Source of the DNA: Papaver somniferum
Lineage: Eukaryota; Streptophyta; Magnoliopsida; Ranunculales; Papaveraceae
Length of the DNA stretch: 64,000 nt
Direction of reading: 5' to 3'
Assembly (NCBI RefSeq): GCF_003573695.1
Contig: NW_020621936.1
Coordinates: forward strand, 5,518,001 to 5,582,000
Shown here: positions 46,696-57,644 of the stretch, in pieces
How the letters are laid out: each line of letters opens with the position of its first letter
How positions within the stretch are numbered: position 1 is the stretch's first letter
The notes under the pieces: generated by a model
Database searches by the model: none
What the model was told of the DNA's origin: nothing
What the model saw: only the letters and a program-made list of their open reading frames with translations
Translations under genes and position numbers: made by a program

Positions 46696-49123
46696 TGTTA
46701 GAGCATTGCTCGGTCGAACTCGCATGCATTGCTATCTCGAGCATGTTTGTCAAGGTATATGTCTTGATTTCTAGACTACTTATAGCTAAGTCTCGGTTTA
46801 GGACAGTTTAGTGTAGTTGAGCTCCAGACTCCATGGCGATCATCTTACGAAGACGAAGAACTACTCAAGGAACCAGTGGAACTTCATCCGACTAAAAGGT
46901 ATGTGGAGACTTGAACTTATCTATCACTCAAAAGTCTATCTACTCCATATCCTACTCTTGAGACAAAGTCGTATAAGTATGATACTTTTCATATTTACAC
47001 ATTTGCTATTTCGAGCCGAGTTTACTCGCCTATCTTTTTCTCTAAATATGTGTTGGTAAGCTTTTTCTTTAACCACTTTTCATCTTTACCCGTGACGAAT
47101 CATGATGATGTTTCAATCTTTAAAATAGATTTGATGACGATAGTTGTGAATAACGACTGTTATAACATTATAGAAGAATGTTTCAATGATTGAAATGTAG
47201 AGTTGAGATTACGTAACCAACTATGGATATAAGCATATATAGTGTGTTCGCACATTAGTGTATCAATTCATGTGTCGGACACCAAGTGTGTGCATATGTG
47301 TGCATACGGTATTGGTGAAGGAGACAGGTTGAGTACGCGTACCCCTACGAGTACCAGCAGAAGTTTTCGAACCGAAAAATTTCTGTTGAGTTTGTAAGTT
47401 TGCAAACTGGTAAACCAGTCACCTTAGGTACGCATACCCGTAGGCGTACCCACGGAAGTTTTCGAACCGAAAATTTCTGTTGAGTTTGTAAACTCAAATA
47501 TGGTAGCTATGGTACACGTACCCGTACGCGTACCCAAGCTGGTTATTTCTTAAATCGGAAATTCATGAACTTAAAACAATAAATTATAAGGAATGCAATC
47601 ATCGCAAATCGTCGTTATATTTTTCATGAATTGATTCAAGTGAATCAAACCGATTTTGTTTCAATTGTGTCTATTCATAAAGACCTAAGCAATTGAAAAA
47701 CTCGTCAACTAGTTCTTATGAGTCATTTGAACTAGTTATGAGAAAGATGAATACGCTCAATATGAAAGTGCTCATATGGTAACCATTGGTTAACTATTTG
47801 TGAACCAACTAAGTGTACACGTTTAGGTACGGTTACTCAAACCTAAATGAAATACATTTCATTTGTGTGTGACAAGCTAAGTTTCGATCTAATGGTTGAA
47901 AGATATTATCATGGCTAAATCAGGTTTTTCATCTAACGATGAATATTGAATGCTTTGTTACCAAGGTAACTTGGATTGCAAACCCTGATTTGAAAACTAT
48001 ATAAAGGAGACATCTAGCAACTGGAAAAACTAATCCACACACCTCCTTTGTGATACTAGTTGGTTTTGCTAGAGTCGATTCTCCTTTAACCTTAGGTTTA
48101 TTCTCGAAACCATGTAGGTTAACGACTGAAAGACTTTATTGGGATTGTGAAGCCAGACGAAATTACTTCTCTTGTAGTTGAGCGTTCTGATCTTGCCATT
48201 TTCTATCGTACGAGTTCAATTGAATAATTGACTTGAGATTATATCTCCGATAGGGAAAGATAAAAAGAAATCACAAACATCTTCGTCTCATCGTTTGTGA
48301 TTCCGCAATATCTAGTTTCGCTACCATACGATTTAGATTATTGTGAGGTGATTGATAATTCTAGGTTGTTCTTCAGGAATATAAGTCCGGGTTATCAATT
48401 AGTTCCTGTTCACCTTGATTTTATAATAAGACTAGACAAAACTCATAGGTTTATCTGTGGGAGACAGATTTATCTATTATCGTATACTTTTCTGTGTGAT
48501 ACATATTTGTTTATTAAAGTCTTCGACTTTGGGTCGTAGCAACTCTTGGTTGTGGGTGAGATCAGCTAAGGGAATCAAGTGCGTAGTATCCTTCTGGCAT
48601 CTTGAATCAGTGTGAGATTGATTAGGGTTCAACTACAGTCCAGACCGAAGTTAGTTTGTAGTAGGCTAGTGTCTGTAGCGTCTTAATACAGTGTGGTGTT
48701 CAATCTGGACTAGGTCTCGGGGTTTTTCTGCATTTGCGGTTTCCTCGTTAACAAAATTTCTGGTGTCTGTGTTATTTATATTCCGCATTATATTTTTTTA
48801 TAAAATTAAAATATCACAGGTTGTGCGTTAAGATCAATCAATTAGAATATCCAACCTTTGGTTGTTGATTTAAATTGATTGACACTTGGATATTGGTCTT
48901 TGGTACCATCCAAGTTATCTCTCTAGTATTTGATAAAGACTCGCAGATTTCTATTTGCTTGAGTATAGATCAAATCGAGAGATCGAGATATTAACTCTTT
49001 GATATACTTTTATCTAGATTGAGTCTGTCTGTCTAGTTGATTCTCCAGAAAGTATATTGGACTTAGTCCATACAGATTGCTAATCGAAATATTGGGTGAG
49101 GTTGGTAGACCCCCACTTTTTCA
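46696..49123 (+). repeat. LTR-A copy 2
   Basis: 2428 bases, ending CCCCCACTTTTTCA. It serves as 3' LTR of interior 1 and 5' LTR of interior 2. It is the most complete family-A LTR here. The TATA box is at 47998-48006 and the word array at about 47330-47540. Confidence 0.9.
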
Positions 49124-49125
49124 AT

Positions 49126-49137
49126 TGGTATCAGAGC
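49126..49137 (+). other. Primer-binding site, copy 2 (perfect)
   Basis: TGGTATCAGAGC, an exact match to the initiator-Met tRNA complement, two bases after the LTR end. Confidence 0.93.
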
Positions 49138-49190
49138 AGGAAAAAACGTTCAAGACCTCAAAAGTATGTGTTTGTAAGCGATCTGACTCT

Positions 49191-50675
49191 ATGGACAGAG
49201 GTGCTATCTCTATTAACGTACCACCAGTCTTCGATGGCTCAAACTACTTATGGTGGAAAATTGTTATGCGAGATTTTCTTCAAGCGCGTGATTTTCAATC
49301 ATGGGTATATGCTATTAATGGCTATGATGCTCCCGTTATGACAATAGGTAACATTACTGTTCCAAAGAATATTGGCGAATACGATGCTGCTGAGATACTT
49401 GCTGCAAAGCAAAACTCTGACGGTTTGAATGCTAACATACATGCCATTACCCCAAATCTTCAGCACCATGTGTCAAACTGCACTAGGTCTAAAGATGCGT
49501 GGGATATCTTAGAAACCGTATTCGAAGGAAATACCAGTGAAAAGGAAGCCAGGCTTCCAAACCTAAATTCCGATTGGGAAAACCTTCGTATGGCAGATGA
49601 AGATTCATTTGATGAGTTTAATCACAAAGTTTCTGAAATTGTTAATGCATCTTTTGCATTGGGTAAGACTATTCCTGGAAAGGACATATTGATGAAAATT
49701 ATCAGATCGTTTCCATCTAGATACGATTCTAAGAAGCATGCTATCGTTAAGGGAAATAACCTTGATACCCTCTCCAGAAATACATTGGTTGGGAAGCTAA
49801 AGATCTTTGATCACGAACATTCGTCCAAATCCAAGGATGTTGCGTTAAAAGTACTCAAAGACACAAAGTTACTTGATAAAAGTAAAAATGTGTATATCTC
49901 TGAAGATGATCACTCTGAGACGGATTCATCAGATGAAGATCTTGACAAATCAGTCTCGATGATCACAAGACAGTTTAGGGATCTTCTGTTGAAGAGAAGT
50001 AAACGGTTCTCCAGAGATAAGCCAAAGGTATCAGTCAAACCTCATAATCGTATTCCTCCTAAAAACTGGGACACAGATGAAACTGATTACGAGGATATGC
50101 CTCAGTGCTTTAAGTGTAAGGGTTTTGGTCATTTTGCAAACGAGTGCCCAAATCGTAGAAAATACACTGGGAACAAAGGTCTTGCTGCGACACTTGATGT
50201 GATGTCTGACAATTATGATTCCGATGAAGACAAGAAATCAAGTGTTGCTCTTCTATGTGAAAATATTGATTTTGATAATTGTAGCAATACATACATCAAT
50301 CTTGATAATCTTTTAGAAGAGAATCCAGTCAAGATGGAAGAATCAATTGACCCTTCTTTTGGAAACTATATATTTAATGTTTCAGGATCTACTTTATGCC
50401 TAGCAGCTTGCACTTCACAGGCTCCTGAATCATCTTATGCATTGACATGCTCCTACTGTTCTCTCAAGGGTCATGAACTTTCAAAGTGTTTCAAGTACAA
50501 ACACAAGATGAGATATGTCAACAAGCTTCAACGAAGATCAGATCGTCTAGCTACCAAGCTTAAATTAGCGAAGAAAACAGCTGAGGTATGTAAGATCTTA
50601 TCTTCATCGAAGAAATTAGTTTCCAAAAATAGATTTAGACCATTAGAGAAGAAAACATGGTCTAAACATAAGTAA
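49191..50675 (+). CDS. Family-A gag, copy 2, intact (copia-type gag with two zinc knuckles)
   Basis: 494 codons with no stop or frameshift. I chose the ATG at 49191 (MDRGAISINVPPVFDG) over the upstream in-frame start in the LTR because it lies 53 bases after the primer site and aligns with the other gags. Residues about 10-50 hold GSNYLWWKIVMRDFLQARDF. About 70-215 is the UBN2/Retrotran_gag_2 domain (KDAWDILETVFEGNTSEKEA, FDEFNHKVSEIVNASFALGK). Acidic and basic linkers follow. Knuckle 1 is CFKCKGFGHFANEC (C306, C309, H314, C319); knuckle 2 is CSYCSLKGHELSKC (C420, C423, H428, C433). The C-terminus is Lys-rich. In the family it forms cytoplasmic virus-like particles and packages element RNA. 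No pol follows, so reverse transcription would need a partner element. It is the only undamaged large frame in the window. Confidence 0.93.
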   Translation: MDRGAISINVPPVFDGSNYLWWKIVMRDFLQARDFQSWVYAINGYDAPVMTIGNITVPKNIGEYDAAEILAAKQNSDGLNANIHAITPNLQHHVSNCTRSKDAWDILETVFEGNTSEKEARLPNLNSDWENLRMADEDSFDEFNHKVSEIVNASFALGKTIPGKDILMKIIRSFPSRYDSKKHAIVKGNNLDTLSRNTLVGKLKIFDHEHSSKSKDVALKVLKDTKLLDKSKNVYISEDDHSETDSSDEDLDKSVSMITRQFRDLLLKRSKRFSRDKPKVSVKPHNRIPPKNWDTDETDYEDMPQCFKCKGFGHFANECPNRRKYTGNKGLAATLDVMSDNYDSDEDKKSSVALLCENIDFDNCSNTYINLDNLLEENPVKMEESIDPSFGNYIFNVSGSTLCLAACTSQAPESSYALTCSYCSLKGHELSKCFKYKHKMRYVNKLQRRSDRLATKLKLAKKTAEVCKILSSSKKLVSKNRFRPLEKKTWSKHK

Positions 50676-51106
50676 ATGCAGAGTTCCATGAATTCCAACC
50701 AAAAGGGTCATGGTGGACAGATTATTGTTCACCACAACACAACTTGATTGTGTTGTCTTGTGCATCTTGTCTCATGTGCATGTTCAAAAGAGACAAGAAC
50801 TTGCACGCCTCAGGCTTTAAAAATAAAAAAAATTAATTTTGTTTTTTAGCTTAGTATTGTTTGGTTTTGGAATTCCCCCATATCACTGTTGATATTGGGA
50901 ATGACCGTTTTGACAAAAGAAGAGGGTTATTATCGATAATTATACTCTTTATAGGGTTGTGAGTTGGACGTGTACGAACCTGTTTAAAGGTTTCGAAACC
51001 CTACATTCCTTTTTTCCTTCCTTGATACTCTTTATATCTTAAGACTGCTTGTTGAGATTGTGAATTCCTCTCACAAAACCGGTTGCATAAGGGTACTCCA
51101 AGCATC
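50676..51106 (+). other. Spacer between gag and ORF2, copy 2
   Basis: Non-coding, closely similar to 44515-44969. Confidence 0.5.
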
Positions 51107-51361
51107 ATGTCTTCTAATGGAAAATATACCAATATGATTGTTAAGCCATCAATCACTAAGTAAAAAGAGAAATCTCTTTTGTCTCCAACTTTGAAAAGAA
51201 AAAAAGGGAATGTGAGGAAGCCAAGAGTAGTTCCTTCTATTTCTCAGAAGTTTTCTGATGTTCTTGAAGAGTTGAAGCTGGCAAGAAAAGAGATTCAACA
51301 AATAAAGGCTTGTGTTTTAAGATCATTAGAAATTCAGAAGGCCCTGGTTCAACATCATTAG
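51107..51361 (+). pseudogene. Family-A ORF2, copy 2 (early stop)
   Basis: The homologue of 44970-45224. It starts MSSNGKYTNMIVKPS, then has a TAA at 51161-51163 (copy 1 has a Glu codon there), then continues in frame with KRKKGNVRKPRVVPS and the same coiled-coil-like end to the shared TAG at 51359-51361. Beyond the TAG the frame again reads to 51475. An alternative start after the TAA would leave about 60 codons. Confidence 0.6.
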
Positions 51362-51475
51362 CCAAGATGGTTTGTTGGTATTGACTCCATCCTCCATGAA
51401 CCATATGTTCCAATGGCTGTTGACGACAAGGAGTTCGGGGACGATAAGGAAGTTTTCAAAGATCTTAATGTCTAG

Positions 51476-52860
51476 TATATCTTCTTATGAGAATTTTTTA
51501 TTTATTTTTTTGTTTAAGAAGGATAACTAGGGTTTGAAATAGCCATTATTATGAGTACACATAGCTATGTACAACGTTTTCATCTTGCAATGTTTTTAGA
51601 TTTATTTATTTAAATTCTAAAGTGATTTGGAAATTGATGTTTGCAGTATTAATCTTTATGGTTTTATATATTGCAATATGTTATGCGATATGTGTGTTTG
51701 CGTCGGTGAACTATTATTGTCCCATGCGGTGTCAAAAGTTATCTCCTTCATATGTCGATATGCATGTATTGATACAAGATCGATGAACTTTTGACAAACA
51801 AAAGTTAAGCCTATTATGTCAATTCCTTGATGAAATATAGGTTAAAATCTTTTGTTTACAAGGATTATGTATATTGTATGTCATTGTGCAAATAGTGATG
51901 GAAAATAGAATAAATCCTTGTCTATTCCGCAGTATTGATCTTTCCTGATCCATATTTTATGTATATACTGTGTGGCTCCATAAGTGTTCTTATGTGAGCA
52001 TTTTCGACTAGGCTAATCATAGATTCCTTTGTGATTAATTTGGTTGTGTATTCCGATTAAATTAATCATGGGTTCTCTTGTGATTAGTTTGGTTGAGAAT
52101 TTTTGGATACAAAATCATTTCCTTATGGTTTTTGGTGTCCAAAGAAATCCTTCTTTTCTTGTAAAAGTAAGGTCACTCTTGTTGTTCTTTCGGAATGACA
52201 TCAAATGGGGGAGAGTTCTTTTGAACTTGCGCTTAATTTCCATATCTTTGTGGGGCGGCTGTGGAATATTTTAGGTGTTATCTTGTATCTTTATAAACTC
52301 CTTGATGAATGCATTTAGCTTCGGCTATATGATTGCATCTAAACAAGTTGATATGTACTTTTCTTTGGTCTTGAAGCATCTCCGTGGAAATTTCATTAGG
52401 ATCCCGTTTCCGTACCTTTGCCAATTTTATTGACAAAAAAGGGGAGAATTAATATGTAGTTCACACTACAAATACATATGGTTTACGTGTTTTACGGATC
52501 ATTATGTAAGGGGGAGTGGTTTTCATGTTGAGATGAAAGTATTGACTAAGGGGGAGTGATACATATCACCATAGTATTGTTTTCGAAGTTGTGATATAAG
52601 AACTTTAATTCTGTGTAATAATACTATGACACTGTATAACAATGATCTAGAGCTTTTGTTTTCTCATTGTTATGCCTACGGATCTTCAACAACTATGATG
52701 ATGAATTGAACATCTATGGAATCATGGGAGTACTTGGAAAAGACGAAGATTTCAAGTAATGTTGAAGCACCGAGGAGATCAAGCATGCGGACGAGAAGCT
52801 AACAAAGTTTTATTTATTTTGTAATCCATATGTATTGATAGTTTTGCCACTAAAATTGAC
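51476..52860 (+). other. Non-coding 3' interior, copy 2
   Basis: Homologous to 45339-46681, including the purine-tract ladder. It carries a small extra segment near 51960-52000 that copy 1 lacks. No gene. Confidence 0.6.
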
Positions 52861-52872
52861 AAAGGGGAAGAT
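52861..52872 (+). other. Polypurine tract before LTR-A copy 3
   Basis: AAAGGGGAAGAT plus T abuts TGTTAG. It differs by one base from the tract at 46684. Confidence 0.8.
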
Positions 52873-53629
52873 TGTTAGAGCATTGCTCGGTCGAACTCGC
52901 TTGCGTTGCTATATCAAGCATGTTTGTCAAGTTTAGTTGTCAAAACTATATGTCTTGATTTCTAGTCTACTTATAGCTAAGTCTCGGTTTAGGACAGTTT
53001 AGTGTAGTTGAGCTCCAGACTCCATGGCGATCATCTTACGAAGACGAAGAACTACTCAAGGAACCAGTGGAACTTCATCCGACTAAAAGTTATATGGAGA
53101 CTTGAACTTATCTATCACTCAAAAGTCTATCTACTCTATCTCCTACTCTTGAGACAAAGTCGTATAAGTATGATAGTTTTCATACATACACATTTGCTAT
53201 TTCGAGCCGAGTTTACTCCCTATCTTTTTCTCGAAATATGTGTTGGTAAGATTTTGCTTTAACCACTTTTCATCTTTACCCGTGACGAATCATGATGATG
53301 TTTCAATCTTGAAAATAGCTTTGATGACGATAGTTGTGAGTAACGAATGTTATAACATTATAGAAGAATGTTTCAATGATTGAAATGTAGAGTTGAGATT
53401 ACGTAACCAACTATGGATATAAGCATATATAGTGTGTTCGCACATTAGTGTATAAATCCATGTGTCGGACACCAAGTGTGTGCATATGTGTGCATACGGT
53501 ATTGGTGAAGGAGACAGGTTGAGTACGCGTACCCCTACGCGTACCAGCGGAAGTTTTCGAACCGAAAAATTTCTGCTGAGTTTGTAAGTTTGCAAACTGG
53601 TAAACCAGTCACCTTAGGTACGCACACCC
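52873..53629 (+). repeat. LTR-A copy 3, truncated
   Basis: The first ~757 bases of LTR-A, ending inside the word array at the palindrome GTACGCGTAC, where inverted LTR-A sequence begins. Confidence 0.85.
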
Positions 53630-55827
53630 GTACGCGTACTCAACCTGTCTCCTTCACCAATATCCAAGTGTCAATCAATTTAAATCAACAACCAAAGACC
53701 AATATCCAAAGACGAATATCCAAGTGTCAATCAATTTAAATCAACAACTAAAGGTTGGATATTCTAATTGATTGATCTTTACGCACAACCTGTGATATTT
53801 CAATTATATAACAAAATATAATGCGGAATAGAAATAACACAAACACCAGAAATTTTGTTAACGAGGAAACCGCAAATACAGAAAAACCCCGGGACCTAGT
53901 CTAGATTGAACACCACACTGTATTAGGCCGCTACAGACACTAGCCTACTACAAACTAACTTCGGTCTGAAATGTAGTTGTACTCTAATCAATAGTTGCTA
54001 CGACCCAAAGTCGAAGACTTTCATAAACAAATATGTATCACACAGAAAAGTCTATGATAATAGATAAATCTGTCTCCCACAGATAAATCTATGAGTTTTA
54101 TTCCGTCTTTTGATAAATCAAGGTGAACAAGAACTAATTTATAATCCGGACTTATATTCCCGAAGAACAGCCTAGTATTATCAATCACCTCACAACAATC
54201 TTAATCGTATGGTAGCGAAACAAGATGTTGCGGAATCACAAACGACGAGACGAAGATGTTTGTGATTTATTTTTATCTTGTCCTATCGGAGATATAATCT
54301 CAAGTCAATTAGTCAATTGAACTCGTATGATAGAAAATGGCAAGATCAGATCGCTCAACTACAATAGAAGTAGTTTCGTCTGGCTTCACAATCCCAATGA
54401 AGTCTTTCAGTCGTTAACCTACAGGGTCTCGGGAAGAAACCTAAGGTTAAAGGAGAATCGACTCTAGCAAACTAACTAGTATCACACAGGAGGTGTGGGA
54501 ATTAATTTTTCCAATTGCTAGATGTCTCCTTTATATAGTTTTCAAATCAGGGTTTGCAATCCAAGTTACCTTGGTAACAAAGGATTCAATATTTACAGTT
54601 AGATGAAAAACCTGATTTTTCCAAGCTAATATCTTTCAACCGTTAGATCTAAACTTAGCTTGTCATACACAAATGAAATGTGTTTCATTTAGGTTTGAGT
54701 AACCGTACCTAAACGTGTACACTTGGTTGGTTCACAAATAGTTAACCGAGGTTAGCCATATGAGTACTTTCATATCAACCATATTCATCTTTCTCATAAC
54801 TAGTTCAAATGACTCATAAGAACTAGTTGATAGAGTTGTTCAATTGCTTAGGTCTTTATTCATAGACACAATTGAAACAAAATCCGTTTGATTCACTTGA
54901 ATCAATTTATGAACAATATATCCATGGTTTGCAAGATTGCATTCCTTATTTATTTATTGTTTTAAGTTCATGAACTTCCGATTTGAAAAATAACCAGCTT
55001 GGGTATGCGTACGGGTATGTGTACCTTAGCTGCCGGATTTGAGTTTGGAAACTCAGGAGAAATTTTCGGTTCAAAAACTTCCGTGAGTACGCGTACCTAA
55101 GGTGACTGGTTTTCCAGTTTGTAAACTACAAACTCCAGCAGAATTTTTCGGTCAAAAACTTCCGCAAGTACGCGTACCCAACCTGTCTCCTTTACAAATG
55201 TCGCATGCACAAGTGCACACAATTGGTTTCCGTCACATGGATTTATACATTAATGTGCGAACACACTATATATGCTTATATCCATAGTTGGTTACATAAT
55301 CTCAACTCAACATTTCAATCATTGAAACATTCTTCTATAATGTTATAACAATTGTTATTCACGACTATCGTCATCAAAGCTATTTTCAAGATTGAAACGT
55401 CATCATGACTTTCGTCACGGATAAAGATGAAAAGTGGTTAAAGCGAAAGCTTACCAACACGTATTTCGAGAAAAAGATAGGCGAGTAAACTCGGCTCGAA
55501 ATAGAAAATGTGTATATATGAAAACTATCATACTTATACGGCTTTGTCTCAAGAGTAGGACATAGAGAGATAGACTTTTGAGTGACAGATAAGTTCAAGT
55601 CTCCACCTACCTTTTAGTAGGATGAAGTTCCACTAGTTCCTCGAGTAGTTCTTCGTCTTCGTAAGATGATCTCCATGGAGTCTGGAGCTCACCTACACTA
55701 ATTTGTCCTAAACCGATACTTAGCTATAAGTAGTCTATAAATCAAGACATATAGTTTTGACACCTAAACTTGACAAACATGCTTGATATAGCAACGCATG
55801 CGAGTTCGACCGAGCAATGCTCTAACA
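53630..55827 (-). repeat. LTR-A copy 4, inverted, with a complex junction
   Basis: On the minus strand it starts TGTTAGAGCATTGCTCGG at 55827. The junction end (53630-53661) is a 32-base inverted copy of 53501-53532, then a 34-base direct repeat (53659-53692 and 53715-53748). After that the LTR runs normally but lacks its last ~280 bases. No primer site or interior is attached. Confidence 0.85.
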
Positions 55828-57320
55828 CAAACTTCAATATTTATATACCAAGGAAGTTTGGACACGAAGGAATTTCCAAAACCAAATATTCTCAAAGATA
55901 TGCAATAAAGGAAAAATCGGTTTTCATAATTCCTGGAAATGCACTGTCCAAATATTGGCCGAAATCTCAGTAGAACATCTCCAATTAGTAAATGCACATT
56001 ACTAATTTTTATTTTCTAAAGATATGCACTTAATTGCTGGAAATTAAAAGTATATAAAAACTAAAAACCTTAATTAAAAGATTCTCAATTTATTTCGATC
56101 CGGGATTCTTCTTTAGTTATTAAGGAATATCTTTGAACAATAAAATATAAGAATTACTTCACATGTTCAAAGTATGTCGACATCTTTAATTTATAAATAC
56201 TTTTTCATATTTACAATCTTGGAAACGATTTTCCACACTTCCAAACGAGTTTAGAATTGGTTCATATGACTTCCAAGAACTATGTGATTGATTATCCTAT
56301 CAAATAACCATTAATGGGTTTCACGGTTATACCAAAACACAAAGCTTCGGTTCTACCTCCATGTGGGTACTTCGATCGGTCACACTAGCTTTCAAAAATT
56401 GGTTGACTAGGTACTAGGATCGGTTACCAGATAATTATGGTATTTTACTTGTGATCAGTTGCACAAGTAATAGGATCGGTTACCAATTACTAAGACTTGT
56501 TTCACCTCTTAAAAGGATCGATTTCACACACTTGTGATCGGTTGCACCTCTTACTAGGATCGGTTCCCCAATGTCTAGAGTTGGTCATACCAATTACAAT
56601 ATATTGATCATACCATCTCAAGTGATTACTTAAGACCGGTTTCACTAATAAAAGTCATACCAATACAAAAGTCAGGCATTGTGAATAGTTTTACCAAGAC
56701 ACATAAACAAGTTATGAGCGGTTATACTAAAAACAGTTATTGGTAATCCAAAGATTTCGAATGAATAACAATACTAATAATCCTAGCGATTTCCTTTTCG
56801 ATTCACAAAACAAGTTTATAAATTATACTTCCTCTAAACAAATATAAAATTTTGTTTCCTAGGACGAAATCTTCACCCATACCCATACATAATCACAATA
56901 GCATTCATACGATTATGTCGATGTCTTATATACGAAGTCCAAAAGATAGATGTTATACTTCGTATTTTAATTCCTTAATACTATGTCTAACTAGAGTATA
57001 ATCATTCACAGCTTCGCAGTTATGTTTTCAATATGCACGACTTGAAAGATACGTTAGGAATGAAATAGTTCAAGTCAAATATTACTAACCTCAAGAGGAA
57101 GGATGATGTCGTCGATGTAGCTCTTTACTTCTTCACATTCACCAAGTCTTCACGTAATACTTGTAAGTCTCATGTCCTAATAACTGTCTAGCTAACCTAT
57201 ACGAAGTTGACTCTAGTAAATAATCAAGTTACTCTTTAAATGAGTTTTGGTTCACTAAAATATGACAACCAAACTTGACATACCAACGCTTGGTGGGTTC
57301 AACCGAGCTATGCTCTAACA
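55828..57320 (-). repeat. LTR-B (right copy), segment 3
   Basis: It resumes LTR-B at the equivalent of position 16509 and runs to the LTR start, TGTTAGAGCATAGCTCGG, at 57320. Including its deletion, this right LTR-B acts as 5' LTR for the element to its left and, from the adjoining purine tract, as 3' LTR for interior DNA to its right. The upstream word array lies at about 56370-56645. Confidence 0.85.
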
Positions 57321-57644
57321 ATCTCCCCCTTTTACAATTTTAGTGAAAAACTCTTACATCATATGGATAAACAAATTACAAGAGTTCATTACACATATGC
57401 ATAATTCCAAGTTTCAACAACACAATAATCTGTATACATTCAATCCATAAATGTCGTTTTTGACATTATAATAACAAAGCTAATACTCCTCCTAAAGGTA
57501 AGATAGGTAGATTTTCAATCCACACGTCTTTGTTATTCCCTTTGTAGTTAAGATAACAACAAGTATCAATATGATATGCTACTCCCCCTTAGTCTATGCT
57601 TTACTCTTTCGTTAGATATAACGTTTAAGCACCATTGTCCTTTC
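57321..57644 (-). mobile_element. Interior fragment of a second family-B unit
   Basis: It starts with an inverted purine tract (atctccccctttta) and follows 17873-18195 closely. It is interrupted at 57645 by a family-A-like element. With the unit to the left it forms LTR-interior-LTR-interior, the arrangement left by LTR recombination. Confidence 0.8.

Larger units (their letters stand above)
40711..55827. mobile_element. Family-A gag-only array: LTR-gag-LTR-gag-LTR plus an inverted LTR
   Basis: Three direct LTR-A copies (40711, 46696 and truncated 52873) alternate with two gag-only interiors of about 3.7 kb, the layout expected from unequal recombination between LTRs. The third LTR is joined head-on to an inverted, truncated LTR-A (53630-55827). 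LTR-B sequence on the two sides is not contiguous: about 760 bases (equivalent to 15747-16508) are missing. No reverse transcriptase, protease or integrase is present. The structure matches the plant class of terminal-repeat elements with GAG only (TR-GAG). Confidence 0.88.

Noticed and set aside
46817..47059. 80-codon plus-strand frame repeated at 40846-41088 and 53008-53262
   Set aside because: It falls near the start of each LTR-A upstream of the TATA box. The frame is not kept in the diverged copies, and recurrence is explained by LTR copying.
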